From positions 1 through 64,000 of the forward strand of contig WHUZ01000080.1 in NCBI GenBank assembly GCA_015179045.1: 64,000 nucleotides of DNA, in the 5' to 3' direction. Both the position numbers and the translations under genes were made by a program. The notes under the pieces are model-generated. The model made no database searches and was not told the DNA's origin. It worked only from the letters and a program-made list of their open reading frames with translations. Source of the stretch: Kalaharituber pfeilii. Its lineage: Eukaryota > Ascomycota > Pezizomycetes > Pezizales > Pezizaceae. Each line of letters opens with the position of its first letter. The stretch's first letter is position 1. Positions 43,757 to 54,185 of this stretch are shown here, piece after piece.

Positions 43757-44761
43757 ATGGGACTCTACAAGTGCACCACGATCTCGGAAGAGAAGGGACA
43801 AGGAATGGTTGCCACGGCGGCAATCCCTGCAGGAACACTCATCATTGCCGAAGAACCACTGTTTACACTTCCGGATCCACGGATTCTAGCATATATTTCC
43901 ATCCGAAATCACGCTCCCTTCCCAAATTCAAAGCTCAATGAACTAGTAACCGAAGCGGTGCAGAAGCTCCCCAAAGAGAAACAAATCGCCTTTCTCGGGC
44001 TTCACAATGCCTACCCCAAAGACGACACCGCACCATTCCTCGGTATCTGGCAAACAAATTGCTTTGCCGTAGGGAACGATGATACCCAGTCTGGGATCTT
44101 TGTCGAATCCTCCCGCATTAACCATAGCTGTGTACCCAATGCGATTCACACTTGGAATTACAATACGAAGCTGATGGAGGTCCGAGCCACAAAAGATATT
44201 CCCGAAGGCACAGAAATCACATTTTGTTATCTGTCTCTCAAGGAAGTCATGCAACCTCACAAGAGCCGACGACAGACTCTCCAAGATCGATACAAATTCA
44301 CCTGCAAGTGCGCAGGATGTACACCGCCAGAAAACAACACCAGGGATACCCGTCGAGCACTTCTCACCAAATTAGATGCGGAAGTTGGGAACGGAATGCT
44401 AATTTTTACGAATCCTGCGCGGGCGCTGAAAAATTGTCGGCGACTACTTGACTTGCTACCGTTGGAGCATACCGAAGCAGAGATATGCCGGGTGTACCAT
44501 GATGCATTTCAGATTGCAATTGCACATGGTGATCAGGCGAGGGCGTCGGCATTCTTGGAATTGGGTTTGAAGTCTAGAAATTTCTATGCTGGAGGTGGGG
44601 GTAAGGAGTGGGGGCCGGAACTCGAGGAGTTGATTAGAAGGCCGCAAGGACATCACACATTTCACGCTGTTTCGAATCGGTGGAGCTCGAGGGTTTCCGA
44701 TAAGAAGAAAGAGGGAAGTGCTGGGTTTGAAGCTTGGTTGTGGGCGAAGGCCGAGAAGTGA
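43757..44761 (+). CDS. SET-domain protein (SMYD-like lysine methyltransferase)
   Basis: Single-exon frame of 334 residues. The SET start is seen in KGQGMVATAAIPAGTLIIAE (residues 13-32; GxG and the following strand). SSRINHSCVPNA (119-129) is the NHSCxPN substrate/cofactor motif, followed by EVRATKDIPEGTEITFCY (141-158; the GEE(I/L)T(F/I)xY motif) and a cysteine-rich post-SET segment FTCKCAGC (181-188). The zinc MYND insertion of animal SMYD proteins is absent, as in many fungal members. C-terminal residues 200-330 are helical and may mimic the TPR-like tail. Family members methylate lysine on histones or other proteins using S-adenosylmethionine; the target here is unknown. The ATG at 43757 is the first in frame and fits the GxG spacing. 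Confidence 0.88.
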   Translation: MGLYKCTTISEEKGQGMVATAAIPAGTLIIAEEPLFTLPDPRILAYISIRNHAPFPNSKLNELVTEAVQKLPKEKQIAFLGLHNAYPKDDTAPFLGIWQTNCFAVGNDDTQSGIFVESSRINHSCVPNAIHTWNYNTKLMEVRATKDIPEGTEITFCYLSLKEVMQPHKSRRQTLQDRYKFTCKCAGCTPPENNTRDTRRALLTKLDAEVGNGMLIFTNPARALKNCRRLLDLLPLEHTEAEICRVYHDAFQIAIAHGDQARASAFLELGLKSRNFYAGGGGKEWGPELEELIRRPQGHHTFHAVSNRWSSRVSDKKKEGSAGFEAWLWAKAEK

Positions 44762-44764
44762 CTT

Positions 44765-45848
44765 GCACATTCACTGGAATGGCGGATGGATATCCGAAAT
44801 GTATGCCAAGTTTCTGGGTGACGGTGAAATTTGTAGGGTTTGAACATAAGTGTTAATGTATCTTTATCCCTGTAGTACATGTGAACAAAATTAAGATAAA
44901 CGTGGAATGAGCACTGCAGGCAATACGTATGGCTGCTAGTAAAAACCTAACGTGTAGTGATTGTGATTAGTTCTCGCACGCGACGGAACACTGCACTTTG
45001 TCGTTGAAGGTTGAGCAATGATATATACATAAGTTTATAAAAGAGATAAAATAGAACAAAAGCAGAACAAAAACGACATAATTGAGACACGAAGCTGCGA
45101 ATGCTATTACATTTGCTAGACTTCACATGGTTTTTTTCCAATAATGATGCAGCCGGAAACTGACGCATTATCATACCTGTCATGCGCCGCCCGACAACTG
45201 GACCAAGTTTGCCAAGCCCAAGCCGTACGTGGCGCATCACACGACCTCACCCCGTGACCTATGCATGCACACCAGTCGCGGCTAAGGATAAACCACTGCA
45301 GCAGCGCGGCTGAATCAAGATATGTCGACGAGCGCAGCTGAAAATAATCAAATGCCCTTCCGCGTCTCCCTCAACAGAGCACCGCATACAAAATCGTAAC
45401 GTCGCCATTTTGGCGCGAAGTGCTGTTTATTTTTCCTTCTTCGTCGCGCAAAAAACATCCCGGAGAATAAAATTTCAATCAGATTAACCGGAGTCACGTT
45501 TCGCACCCCAGTTGACCGACGGATTTGAGTGACGTCATACCCGCAAGTCGAGATATTGCAAAGTTTCCGCGCGGTTGAATTTACTTGAGCTTAATTTTGA
45601 CCGAGGGCGGAGGTCGGCGGATTCGTTTCACGGGAATCGGGCGTGCGCAACCGGCATACCATCGGTTCTAAACTGTGAGTTGCAAGGGTTCCGTCTATAT
45701 TCCGCCGTGTGAAGTTTTGCCGGGCGCGATAGCGAGGTGCGTGATGCGACGTCTTTTCATCCCTGGATGTCGCTAAAGTTCAAGCATTCCTTTCCAAGGT
45801 TCATATCCGCTGACGCGCCCTTGCATCCCAGTCCCATTCCCAGCGGCC
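44765..45848. other. Intergenic region between SET and proline-rich genes
   Basis: AT-rich to about 45100, then GC-richer DNA (45300-45840) containing two TGACGTCA-like sites (GTGACGTCAT near 45530; GCGACGTC near 45746) that could be bZIP binding sites. No gene seen. Confidence 0.4.
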
Positions 45849-47516
45849 ATGCCATCGCACAAGAAACACTCCCGATCCCACACCCGATCCCACTCCCGGA
45901 CCTTGCCCGTCATATCCTCCAGCCCCCGCCGCAGCTACGAGCTAATCGCAGGGCTCCCGGCAGGCGGGCAGGGCGGTCCGTACCCACCGGCAGCCTCCGG
46001 TGCAAGACCGCCTGCGGTAGCGCAATATGCGTATCCGGTCCCCCCCATAGCCTCCCCTGCGAGCCCGGCGGTGCCAGTGCACAGTAGCTACTACCCGCAT
46101 CCCTCCGCGGCTGGCCAATACTATTCGCCGAGCCCGGTCGCGCCGGCGCAGTATCCCTATGGACCGCCGCCTGCATCAGTAGGGCCAGCGTTGGCCGTTC
46201 CCGCGGCAATATGGCCGCCCCCCGCTGTCCCTTCCCACGCTGCACATGTTCCTTCTCCGGGTCTACCTTCACCCCCACCCGTGCATGTGCCACCTGTGCA
46301 ACAAGCACCTCCTCCATTTCCTCCCCCTGTCCCAGGATGGCCTCCAGCGCCACCACAGCCCGTCCCGTTAGCGCGATTTCTGTATCCCCAGCCTACTCAG
46401 TCCACGCCTACTGCACCAGGGCCCATGACCTATCCCCCGCCCCAGAGCGTCGCGGCACATCCTCCCCCACAGATTTCAAGTCCGGTTGCGCAGGATATGA
46501 GACGTCCTAGCTTAGTGGCTGCACCGGGCCCAACTGCTGTAGCTACTGCATGCAGCAACGAGCTGCCAGTGGGATACAAGCCTACACCAGAGGAGCTTGA
46601 CAAAGTACTCGATGCAGCGGGGCCTGATGCCAGCGAGGAGACTGCAGACACTGAGGACCTCGTGAATGAGGACGAATGTGAGACAACGTCAGCACAGCCA
46701 ACTGGAGTCGACCAAGAGCAAGCAGGCGACAGCAGGCCGGAGGAGGGTAGCCTGAGTGAGGATGAGGAGACTCAGTCGGAAGCAGAAGATGATCTAGAGG
46801 ACGATTATTCAGATTCTGAAGAGGACACTGATTCTGAAGAGGACATTGATTCTGAAGAGGACTCTGAATTCGACAGTGAAGACGAACTGGCAGAGCAGGG
46901 TACAAACGGTGAAATGGCAGAAGAGCACCAAGATAGCGATGACGACCAAGAGATTTCCGACCCCGAGGACGACTCCGACTCTGATGACGTGAGCAACAAT
47001 TCCACCGCCAAGTCCTCCGGATCCTCCACCCTTGCACCCTCCATCGCCGCCACCACCCTCTCCTCGCACCCCGGACCCACTCACCTCGTCATCGTCTTCC
47101 GCCTGCGCTACCCCCCATCCTTCTCCCGCCCAGCCCAGTTCTTCCAAGTCAACGTCCCCCGACCGCACCGGGGCAAACCCTTCCCACGCACCACCCGCAC
47201 GGCGTCAATCGCGAACATCATCGCACATGCGTTCCCGATGCCTGCTGGAGCACAGGTCTCTCGCGCACGGGAATACGTGGCGGGACGGGAGAAGTGGTGG
47301 TTGGGGATTCGGGCGTGCGGGGACGCGCAGGTCAGAGGGTGGGTTAAGAAGGGAACGGAGGTGGGAGAGGAGCAGGAGGAGGAGGAGGAGGACGCGTTAG
47401 GGATCCGGGCAAGGAGTGTGTCGGGTTGGGGGATTTGTGTGGAGGGATTGTGGAAGTTGTGTTGGGCGAGTTTGGGGGCGGAGGAGAAGTGGGTGGTAGG
47501 CATGGAAATGTGGTGA
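45849..47516 (+). CDS. Proline-rich/acidic protein of unknown function
   Basis: 555 residues in one exon. Residues 1-30 are basic and Ser/His-rich; about 40-250 are a proline/alanine-rich, low-complexity, probably disordered region (YPVPPIASPASP, PPPFPPPVPGWPP); 265-400 are strongly acidic with repeated DSEED (TDSEEDIDSEEDSEFDSE); about 415-555 are a more ordered tail (THLVIVFRLRYPPSFSRPAQ...RARSVSGWGICVEGLWKLCW). The layout resembles nuclear or RNA-associated proteins, but I recognise no domain in the tail, so no function is assigned. Three DSEED repeats in a row suggest repeat expansion. The start was chosen as the first ATG after the CT-rich leader. Confidence 0.75.
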   Translation: MPSHKKHSRSHTRSHSRTLPVISSSPRRSYELIAGLPAGGQGGPYPPAASGARPPAVAQYAYPVPPIASPASPAVPVHSSYYPHPSAAGQYYSPSPVAPAQYPYGPPPASVGPALAVPAAIWPPPAVPSHAAHVPSPGLPSPPPVHVPPVQQAPPPFPPPVPGWPPAPPQPVPLARFLYPQPTQSTPTAPGPMTYPPPQSVAAHPPPQISSPVAQDMRRPSLVAAPGPTAVATACSNELPVGYKPTPEELDKVLDAAGPDASEETADTEDLVNEDECETTSAQPTGVDQEQAGDSRPEEGSLSEDEETQSEAEDDLEDDYSDSEEDTDSEEDIDSEEDSEFDSEDELAEQGTNGEMAEEHQDSDDDQEISDPEDDSDSDDVSNNSTAKSSGSSTLAPSIAATTLSSHPGPTHLVIVFRLRYPPSFSRPAQFFQVNVPRPHRGKPFPRTTRTASIANIIAHAFPMPAGAQVSRAREYVAGREKWWLGIRACGDAQVRGWVKKGTEVGEEQEEEEEDALGIRARSVSGWGICVEGLWKLCWASLGAEEKWVVGMEMW

Positions 47517-47809
47517 TTGAGAGGGGAACACGGAAGCGGGCAATGGAGGAAGAAGATGTGCGGAAGCCTTTATGGTCAACGGTGCTATGGGGAATTTGCT
47601 GCTCATTTTCATCAATACTTTACGCTTTCGTCTCCCTATATCGATTTGTTTCCTTCTTTCCATCTCAATTTCGTTTGATTCCCATACCAAGCCCCAGCAC
47701 CTCACTCTCACGGCAACCTCATCTCACCCCATCACGTAGTCGTAATATTTTTTTTTTTCTTTTTTTTTTCCCTCCTACCCCTTCAAAGTCCCACATTCTC
47801 ATACGACTT

Positions 47810-47860
47810 CTGATACTATATCCTTTGAGCGAATAATCCCACCGCAGAACAGTGATAACA
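47810..47860 (+). repeat. Left inverted repeat flanking gene cassette copy 1
   Basis: CTGATACTATATCCTTTGAG and the next 30 bp match the reverse complement of 50367-50417 with about four mismatches. Confidence 0.8.
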
Positions 47861-48059
47861 TTACCAGCACATCGATGTACCTAGCAAGTCAGCCTTTTCT
47901 CAGAATTTATTCTCTGTTGTTTACTTGCGATTCTCTGTGAGTCTGAACCACCCTCGCTGATTTTGAATCCCATTTAGCGAACGGGAGTTTTTTCTTTGTT
48001 TTTGTTTAAGAAAAAAACATTGCTCGTATGCCTGCCGGAGGGACCTTACGAGGAGCAAA

Positions 48060-49995
48060 CGGGTATAGTCACTCAATTTATTACTCTTTTTCACGATCCC
48101 ATGAATGCTTTAGTAGACTTCCCTTCGAACGCTACGCGAGGAGCTTCCACCAACTGCACTTGGATGTCTCTGTACAATGCTGGAGCATGCGACCAGCTCA
48201 TTTCCAAAAACGGGAAGTACACCCCGTGCTTCAGGGTAACACGACCTCACCTAAGCCCGGTACGCCTTTGCATGCACATCAGATGACAAATTCATCGATC
48301 TTCAACGTTCCTCCGTCCTTACTGTCTGCTCACTACTTTTTGAGATGCGGATTTCAACCATGTAGGAAGCATGATTCAAAAGCAGCACATGAAGGGCGGG
48401 AGAGTAGGAACGGGTAGGCGACTACTGATGCTGATGTGTGCGTAGTAGCAATCATGGATACTCATGTATATCGTACTGTGATGTTCGTTATACTGTTAGC
48501 AGCTGCTTTGGGGACTGACTTCAATCCTCACAGTTGCAATTATCCTAGACAGTTCGCGAGTCGTCTTGGCGGGAGGCCTGATTCACGTGATCAAAATTTT
48601 TCGCAGCTTAAAAGCTTGTACCGCGCTCACATCTGACCCCGTCTATATCACACGTTTACCGCAACCACGAATAGCCACATCACTATCACGCATACAGGGC
48701 ATGGCACAAATTCATTTGCAGCAGTGGGATCGGGACCTTTTAGAGCCCGACGACGTCCTGACTAGCGATAAGTTGGACAACCTGTGGGAATGGTTCCGCA
48801 CTGTCAGCCAAGACAAGCTCCCTCCGTCAGTAATTTTCGCGAAGCTTGTCAATGCGGTAACCAGAACTTGATTTCTGCAAACTATGCTCTCCAGCTGATT
48901 TGATATTCAGACCAGGAGACCATATCGCGATAACCACTTGCTTGCGCGAAGTGGTGGGCCGTTCACTCCAGTGGCCAGTCACTACACGCCCAGCGAATGC
49001 ACGATAACCCCAGGGATTGAACATGAGTCAGAGCAGCAGCAGGAGCATAGCGACGAGAGCAGCTCTACGATTGAGGCTCTAAACGCAAAACTCGCTGTTG
49101 CCCAGGATTTATTGCAAACGAAGCAAACGATCATCAGCCAACTGGAGGATTCGTTGCACACGAAGCAAAGTATTATTAATCAGCTGGAGGATTCAGTACG
49201 GGCGAAGCAGACGACAATAAATCAACTCGAGGACTCATTGCGCGCACAGCAAGCGGCAATACATCAGCCTGATGATATACTGCAAGCAGAAGGGACCACT
49301 GCGCCGAAACTGGAGGAATACGTCAAGAAGTTTGTTATGGAGCAGTACGAGAAACAAGTGAAATTGCCTTGCTACAATTAGACCAGAGTACAGCAGGTAC
49401 AGCAATGCAGGATCGCCGCGTATGGTGCTCAAGGCACTGGACCGCGATGTTGGCATCAGCAAAGAAGGCGCAGCAGTATTGATGTTACCCAACTTGAGCC
49501 TGCCTTTCATTATTGTAAGGCACCCGAACGGCATGGTTTCCTTCCAGGCTGACACCAGCCCCATAACGTATCTAAGCGCTGAAGCATCTGACGTTGAAGT
49601 TGGGGTTGCTAATACTGGGGGGAGTATCACGATCACTGAGAAATACGGCAGTAAGGAGATGTTCTGGCTTCTACGTGCACCGGATGACACTGTGGCCATT
49701 GAGGTAGTAGATTTGCCAGGACGCTTTCTCTGGTATGACGAGAAGTACAAACTTTTTGTAAAAGGAGGGCTGCAGTCTACATGGTGCAGTGAGCACAGAG
49801 TGTACATTGGCATGTGGAAGTTAAGCAAATTTCTCGAGTAACTGTGATGCCAGCGATAAGGTGAGAACAGTTAATGATTGCCAGAAATTGACTTGTGTTT
49901 GAAAGTAGTTCTTGGCCGACTAGAAAAAACGTAAAAAAATTAAATAAAAATAAAAAAAACGTGCATCTTGAGAAACAGTAGTTATTTGGCAGGCT
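48060..49995 (+). repeat. Segmental duplication, copy 1
   Basis: From TCTTTTTCACGATCCCATGA onward this block aligns with 50430-50650 and 52020-53845, which is the same unit interrupted by LINEs. It contains the broken coiled-coil gene copy. The match ends at the MITE at 50028. Confidence 0.88.
48701..49841 (+). pseudogene. Coiled-coil/beta-domain protein gene, broken copy 1
   Basis: Aligns with the intact copy at 52447-53645. Visible lesions: TTGATT replaces TTATT near 48869, giving a stop and shift; the intron donor GTATCG is ATATCG; about 16 bp are missing after EKQVK near 49365, shifting the frame into a stop. It has one fewer 42-bp coiled-coil unit. The beta-rich end (49422-49841) is still open and well conserved. 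It is therefore probably not a functional gene, though its C-terminal part could still be translated. Confidence 0.87.
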
Positions 49996-50027
49996 AATTC
50001 TATATTATTAGTGATTTTACCTGTAAA

Positions 50028-50357
50028 TAGTGAGCGGCACGAGCCGAGCCAGCTCGAGCTCAAACGAGCCAAGATCATGCTAGTCACTAGTTTTTCTTGC
50101 CAGCTCGCTAAAATGCTTAGCCAGTGCAAGGTTTCATAAACTGTAAATACCTAATATAGTCATAATTAGAGACTTCGAGCTCATTCTGACCTACCAACAA
50201 CTTCGAAATGCTCAATTTAGCTGATAGTAGTGAGGAAGGCGAACATTTAGTTTAGTTTGTCAATATTATATATATAATCAATCTAGGCTCGAGCTCATGC
50301 CAGGCCAGCTCGAGCTCACCCTCCAGCTCGGCTCGAGCTAGCTCGTGCCGCTCACTA
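50028..50357. mobile_element. TAGTGAGCGGCAC MITE, copy 2
   Basis: 330 bp with ends TAGTGAGCGGCACGAGC and GCTCGTGCCGCTCACTA, strongly similar to 17502-17845. Left and right flanks (CCTGTAAA, CCAGTGGT) do not match, and the duplicated block ends exactly at its left side, so one side appears to have been rearranged. Confidence 0.85.
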
Positions 50358-50366
50358 CCAGTGGTA

Positions 50367-50417
50367 TATTGTCAGTGTTCTGCGGTGGGATTATTCGCTC
50401 GAAGGATATAGTATCAG
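50367..50417 (-). repeat. Right inverted repeat flanking gene cassette copy 1
   Basis: TGTTCTGCGGTGGGATTATT followed by CGCTCGAAGGATATAGTATCAG is the reverse complement of 47810-47860. Confidence 0.8.
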
Positions 50418-50429
50418 AGGTCTATATTT

Positions 50430-50650
50430 ATTAGTCTTTTTCACGATCCCATGAATGTTTGAGGAGACTTCCCTTCGAACGCTACGCGAGGGGTCTCCAC
50501 CTCCTGCACTTGGATATCTCTGTACAATGCTGGAGCACCGGACCAACTCATTTGCGTTCGGAAAACGGGAAATGCAGCCTGTGGTTCAGGGTAACAGTAC
50601 CCCACCTATGCCCAGCAAGCTTTTGCATGCACATGAGAAGACAAATTAAT
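50430..50650 (+). repeat. Segmental duplication, copy 2 (left part)
   Basis: Matches 48080-48300 (for example CCCTTCGAACGCTACGCGAG). The right part resumes at about 52022 after LINE material. Confidence 0.85.
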
Positions 50651-50654
50651 CTAT

Positions 50655-52022
50655 CTTCAACAATTTGTCTCCTCCTTCGTCTGATTCGTTCCGGTCGTCA
50701 CTTCTGGCCCGGCATAGATCCTCGAGCCCCCTCGGGCATCTCCGTTTCCATACCTTGCACTGCGTCAGAACGTGTCGTGTGGTCTCGGTGTCCTCGCCGC
50801 ACCAACGACACTCCGGACTATCGGCGGTTCCGATTTTGAACTTCCAATCTCTTAGGCTTTTGCCCCCGGGGATACCGGCGAGTATGCGGACCCTGTGCCC
50901 TAGTCGCTGTAGCGGTCTGTAGGTGATGTCAAGTCTATTTCTCTCGGCGGCCCTGTTGGCTTTGGCCTGTTGTCTCCACCCTGCGTCCGTCGCGGTTTCT
51001 TCCTGGTACGGTAGGTGTGTGCCTATCTTGGCCGCCGTGTCCGCCTCCGTGTTGCCCGGGATCCCTCTGTGAGCTTTCACCCACATTACTGCCACATCCA
51101 GCCCCCTTTTGGCTCTGCGTTCCCAGGCCTCCCTGACTTGTCGTGAGGCTCCTTCGTGGTTGGGGTCCCCGTTGGCGATTCTTTAAAGTTTAGTTATCGC
51201 TGGAAGAAAGGATTCGACTACGCCTGAATTACAAGCCGCTCCAGAGAGTAGGACATCACGTGAAGACGATGGCAGGATTGTTGAGCGGCAAAGGCCTGAG
51301 AGCGTGGCTCTATAAAATAGACAAAGCCGACGGATCGGATTGCCAGTGGTGCGGGGAAAGTGAAGCGACGACGACACACTGGAGGAATGCAGGGTATGGA
51401 GAAGGTTTTGGCCAGGTGACAGGGAGGACGTCATGACTCCCCGAAAGGAACCCACAAAGATAAAAATCCACTCATGACGCGGATGAGAAGATTTGACGAG
51501 TAAAACGCTGGCTTTTTCACTCTTCCATATGACGAGAAAGGGGGGACTTTCCTACGTTATTATTTCATTCTTCTGCCAATGACGCTGGCTTTCTACTTTC
51601 CACTTGCCTAGAAATGGGGGACTTTCCTACATTATTATTTCATTCTTCTCCCAATGACGCTGGCTTTCTACTGGATTGGGCGGGACAGTGACGGGAATTC
51701 TCTAATTTTCACACCTGTTATCCATTTCACTCCCATTTCCTTTTCATCTATATTTCAATTCATTTCCAGGTACCTAGACATTGCCATGGCGGTACGCGGT
51801 TAATGATATATATATAAAAAAAAAAAAATTCCTTTCTTCCGCTCTGCAGGCCTTTGCCGCTTGCCTTAGTCCGGGTTCCGTGACCACCTCTGGTATTGTA
51901 TGCAGGTACCGATCTTGGCCGCCCTGTCCGCCTCCGCATTGCCGTGTATTCCTTTTGTGTCCCTTCACCCATATCACGGCAACGTCGCTGTCTCCTCGAG
52001 AGCGCCTGTCTTCCCATGCCTT
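50655..52022. mobile_element. LINE mosaic inserted in duplication copy 2
   Basis: Three pieces: a minus-strand RNase H and knuckle fragment (50655-51190; VMWVKAHRGIPGNTEADT, CRWCGEDTETTRHVLTQC), a plus-strand LINE 3' end with UTR and class A-like tail (51196-51828; knuckle CQWCGES, tail ATTGCCATGGCGGTACGCGG and poly-A), and a further minus-strand RNase H fragment (51829-52022; VIWVKGHKRN). All frames are damaged. The corresponding position in copy 1 (about 48300-48415) has only about 115 bp of unrelated sequence. Confidence 0.78.
51480..51680 (+). repeat. Short direct repeat in LINE 3' UTR
   Basis: GGGGGACTTTCCTACGTTAT...CCAATGACGCTGGCTTTCTA occurs twice, about 75 bp apart, downstream of the plus-strand LINE's last codons. 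Confidence 0.75.
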
Positions 52023-52204
52023 AGTAAGAGCGGGTAGGCGACAACGTGATGTGTGCGTAGTAGCAATTAGCAATCACGGATAATCATGTATATCGAACTG
52101 TGATGTTTGTTATACTATTAGCAGCTGCTTTGGGGACTGGTAGAATGTTGCTTCTATTCTCACAACTGCAATTTGCAAAGGATCCTAGGCGGTTGCCCTG
52201 CCAT

Positions 52205-52261
52205 GGCGAACAGCTGCATGCTGGGACATGACAAAAAAAAAAAAAAAAAAGAAAAAAAAAA
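52205..52261 (+). mobile_element. Tail-only class B LINE insertion in duplication copy 2
   Basis: GCCCTGCCATGGCGAACAGC, then TGCATGCTGGGACATGAC and an A-rich run, flanked by the exact 13-bp duplication ATCCTAGGCGGTT (52192-52204 and 52262-52274). Duplication copy 1 has the uninterrupted site (ATCCTAGACAGTT near 48543), so the insertion is younger than the duplication. Confidence 0.94.
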
Positions 52262-52446
52262 ATCCTAGGCGGTTCGCGAATCAGCAGCGATACTGTAATG
52301 CAAATGTGCTCTTGGCGGGAGGCCTGATTCACGTGATCAAAATTTTTCGCAGTTTAAAAGCTTGTACCGCGCTCACACCTGACCCCGCCTATATCACACG
52401 TTTACGGCAACCACATATAGCCACATAACTATCACGCATACAGGGC

Positions 52447-53645
52447 ATGGCACAAATTCATTTGCAGCAGTGGGATCGGGACCTTTTAGAGCCCGACGAC
52501 GTCCTGACTAGCGATAAGGTGGACAGCCTGTGGGAATGGTTCCGCACTGCCAGCCAAGACAAGCTCCCTCCGCCAGTAATTTTCGCAAAGCTTGTCAATG
52601 CGGTAACCAGAACTTTATTCTGCAAACTATGCTCTCCCGCTGATGTGATATTCAGACTAGGAGACCGTATCGCGATAACCACTTACTTGCGCGAAGTGGT
52701 GAGCCGTTCACTCCAGGGGCCAGTCACTACACGCCCAGCGAATGCACGATAACCCCAAGGATTGAATATGAGTCAGAGCAGCAGCAGCAGCAGCATAGCG
52801 AGGAGGGCAGCTCTACGATTGCGGCGCTAAACGCAAAACTCGCTGTTGCGCAGGATTTATTGCAAACGAAGCAAACGATCATCAGCCAACTGGAGGATTC
52901 GTTGCACACGAAGCAAAGTATTATTAATCAGCTGGAGGATTCAGTACGGGCGAAGCAGACGACAATAAATCAACTCGAGGACTCATTGCAAATGAAACAA
53001 ACTTTGATAAACCAGCTGGAGGACTCATTGCGCGCAAAGCAAGCGACAATACATCAGCCTGATGATATGCTGCAAGCAGAAGGGACCACTGCGCCGAAAC
53101 TGGAGGAATACGTCAAGAAGCTTGTTATGGAGCAGTACGAGAAACAAGTGAAATGTGAATCGGAACGTTACCTTGCCACAATTAGACCAGAGTACGATAG
53201 GAAGAGCAATGCGGGATCACCATGTATGGTACTCACGGCACTGGGCCGCTATTTTGGCATTGGCAGAGAAGGCGTAACACTATTGACGTCACTCAACTTA
53301 AGCCTGCCTTTCAGAATTGTACGGCACACGAACGGCATGGTTTCCTTCCAGGCTGACACCAGCCCCATAACGTATCTAAGCGCTGAAGCATCTGACGTTG
53401 AGGTTGGGGATGCTAATACTGGGGGGAGTATCACGATCACTGAGAAATACGGCCGTAAGGAGATGTTCTGGCTTCAACATGGATCGGGAGACACTGTGAC
53501 CATTGAGCTAGTAGATTTGCCAGGACGCTTTCTCTCGTATGACGAGAAGTACAAAATTTTTGTAAGAGGGGGGCTGAAGTATACATGGCGTACCGACCAC
53601 CAAGGTATTATTGGCGAGTGGAAGTTAAGCAAATTGGTCGGGTAA
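52447..53645 (+). CDS. Coiled-coil protein with C-terminal beta-rich domain, copy 2
   Basis: Exon 1 (52447-52666), a 50-nt intron (52667-52716, GTATCG...CTCCAG) and exon 2 (52717-53645) give 382 residues. Without the intron the N-terminal frame would stop at 52752; with it, LGD joins RASHYTPSE in phase. Parts: a 70-residue N-terminal region (MAQIHLQQWDRDLL) of unknown type; a polyglutamine stretch; a coiled coil of five 14-residue units (TIISQLEDSLHTKQ type; two heptads each); and a C-terminal 130-residue beta-rich domain (MVSFQADTSPITYLS, VTIELVDLPGRFLSYDEKYK) that vaguely recalls a beta-trefoil but is not identified. It may oligomerise through the coil. No signal peptide or membrane segment. 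MAQ is the first ATG after an in-frame stop. The donor is mutated in copy 1. Confidence 0.72.
52860..53080 (+). repeat. 42-bp coding repeat (coiled coil)
   Basis: Five units of 42 bp encode the 14-residue coiled-coil repeat; copy 1 (49110-49290) has four, differing by exactly one unit. Confidence 0.88.
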
Positions 53646-53849
53646 CTGTGATGTCAGCAATGAGGTGAGAACAGTAGTTGATTGGGCAGAAATTGACTTG
53701 TGTATGTAACAGTGCGAAAGTTTGAAAGTAGTTCTTGGCCGACTGGAAAAAACGTAAAAAAAAATAAAAAAAAAAAATATAAAAAAAAACGTGCATCTTG
53801 AGACAAAGTACTTATTTGGCAGGCTAATTCTATAGTATTAGTGATTTTA

Positions 53850-54110
53850 CCTGTAAAGAATTTAGTATCTCAAAATTTTTGCAACACCAGCAATTGTAGA
53901 ATTGATAGCTCAGGCTGGCGATTGATCGTGAATTCTGGAAAGGGAATTTCAGACCGTGTCCTGACCTGCAAGCAATCTAATTTGCGGTGGTTTTTAAAGC
54001 ACAATGAACGAGACCTAGGTTCCTGGCAGTGGCTCCACACCTCTTGCATTCGATCCATACATTGGCAGAGGAAGCAAAGGCATGGGAACACGGAGGTCAC
54101 TAGACCCAGT
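53850..54110. other. No recognisable gene
   Basis: Sequence beyond the duplication end. No domain seen. Confidence 0.45.
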
Positions 54111-54122
54111 GGCCCGCCAGTT

Positions 54123-54185
54123 TTTTTTTTTTTTTTTTTTTTTTTTTCACGTGACCCCGCTTGTAGCTGTTCGCCATGGCAGGGC
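54123..54185 (-). mobile_element. Tail-only class B LINE insertion
   Basis: Poly-T then CACGTGACCCCGCTTGTAGC and TGTTCGCCATGGCAGGG, flanked by the exact 12-bp duplication GGCCCGCCAGTT (54111-54122 and 54186-54197). Confidence 0.94.

Larger units (their letters stand above)
52022..53845 (+). repeat. Segmental duplication, copy 2 (right part)
   Basis: Matches about 48410-50027, ending at GTGATTTTACCTGTAAA. Beyond that point copy 2 continues in different sequence (GAATTTAGTATC). Confidence 0.87.

Noticed and set aside
46582..47168. Minus-strand frames opposite the acidic region of the proline-rich gene
   Set aside because: Shadows of the GAC/GAA-rich acidic repeats.
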